NCBI GenBank assembly: GCA_937911045.1
Contig: CALEPX010000038.1
Coordinates: forward strand, 1-15,969
Length of the DNA stretch: 15,969 bases
Source of the DNA: an uncultured Fretibacterium sp.
Lineage (GTDB): Bacteria; Synergistota; Synergistia; Synergistales; Aminobacteriaceae
Reading direction: 5' to 3'
Positions within the stretch are counted from its first letter, which is position 1, and each line of letters starts with the position of its first letter. This document shows positions 15,619 to 15,969 of this stretch, piece by piece. A program made the position numbers and the translations under genes. Below the pieces are notes generated by a model. The model was not told where the DNA came from. It saw only the letters and a program-made list of their open reading frames with translations, and did not search any database.

Positions 15619-15771
15619 TCAGCTTAAACGTTTTTTCAAATCAAGTAGAAACTTCTCACTTTCCCGGCTATAAAAATCAAAGTTGAAAGCTTCGACCGCA
15701 GTTTTGAATGACAGACCGTGCTTACAGATGTTCTTTTGGCTTTTAACCCCATCATATTGGACTAAGATTGC
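15619..15771 (-). pseudogene. BrnT-like toxin fragment
   Basis: The frame after TAA 15774-15772 reads VQYDGVKSQKNICKHGLSF, then KTAVEAFNFDF. This fits the N-terminal signature of BrnT (DUF497) ribonuclease toxins, W/YD--K---N--KHG-SFE-A---F. The start codon is missing and the rest of the expected toxin core is absent. No BrnA antitoxin follows. One more A in the A6 run near 15631 would lead into LKKTFKLIDPVRVDETS instead of the stop at 15619. It could be a remnant, or part of a different disrupted protein. Confidence 0.35.
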
Positions 15772-15918
15772 TTATCTTCCCTTGACTGGGCAATCATTCT
15801 GTCCACAGCTTTCAGAATTTTTGTAACATCGCGAACTTTGAAAAGATAAATTCTTCAGCCCGTATGGTGGTAAGAAAAACTCAGTAAAACTATCTTCACA
15901 ATTTTTATCCCTAAAAAA

Positions 15919-15969
15919 ACACTCCCACATTCAGGGATTCTAACCCTCTCCTGTGGTACTACCATCACC
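15919..15969 (-). rRNA. Possible truncated 5S rRNA 3' portion at the window edge
   Basis: Read on the minus strand from the right edge, GGTGATGGTAGTACCACAGG resembles the loop B/E region of 5S rRNA (CCGATGGTAGT...). It is followed by a hairpin (GAGGG and its partner CCCTG) and TGTGGGAG, near the usual GGGAGAGTAGG. The final part that would pair with the 5' end is absent; T7 and unrelated sequence follow. The 5' half lies outside the window. The helix is longer than usual, so this is tentative. Confidence 0.3.

Noticed and set aside
1..15969. CRISPR array, insertion sequence or tRNA gene
   Set aside because: I saw no regularly spaced repeats, no transposase motifs with terminal inverted repeats, and no complete cloverleaf. 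The T-arm-like AGGGTTAGAATCCCT near 15936-15950 lacks the rest of a tRNA.

Overview
The window most likely comes from a member of the Synergistota. Two long secreted proteins end in a Ser/Gly-rich linker, a GGCN motif, a hydrophobic segment and a basic tail, which is the layout of the Synergist-CTERM sorting domain. The left two thirds is a set of cell-surface and exported genes. The right third is a patchwork of a small metabolic cassette, an orphan antitoxin and gene scraps. The genus cannot be told from the sequence.

Layout: 61-1184 (minus) is a disrupted lipoprotein gene, preceded by a leader that can fold into a branched RNA (1203-1321). 1683-4684 (plus) is a promoter and a C1 (papain-like) cysteine protease with a Synergist-CTERM tail. 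4762-6120 is a lipoprotein of the DUF1343/NamZ (GH171) exo-N-acetylmuramidase family. 6121-6773 holds a probable restriction-gene remnant and a promoter. 6774-11396 is one gene of about 1540 codons for a secreted FG-GAP/VCBS-repeat protein with a Synergist-CTERM tail, broken into several open frames. A good terminator follows. 11651-12159 holds a RelB/DinJ antitoxin gene without its toxin, followed directly by a scrap of the FeoB G domain. 12202-14589 (minus) is a three-gene operon: TetR regulator, alpha/beta hydrolase and Gfo/Idh/MocA oxidoreductase, with a promoter and an operator-like palindrome. From 14600 to the right edge are broken minus-strand frames, a BrnT-like toxin piece and a possible piece of 5S rRNA.

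A recurring feature decides how the window should be read. Nearly every broken gene can be repaired by adding single bases, mostly inside homopolymer runs, and I never needed to remove one. Examples are C7 at 1861, G6 at 6813, A7 at 10287 and T6 at 1176. Genuine gene decay would give a mixture of changes. The pattern therefore points to systematic homopolymer under-calling in an unpolished assembly, and the pseudogenes here may be intact in the organism. Tract-length phase variation is the alternative for the C7 tract.

How the genes fit together: the protease, the muramidase-like lipoprotein and the giant repeat protein are all exported and lie on the same strand, which suggests an envelope or surface module. 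The sorting enzyme for the CTERM tails is not in the window. The TetR operon looks like a separately acquired, self-regulated metabolic unit.
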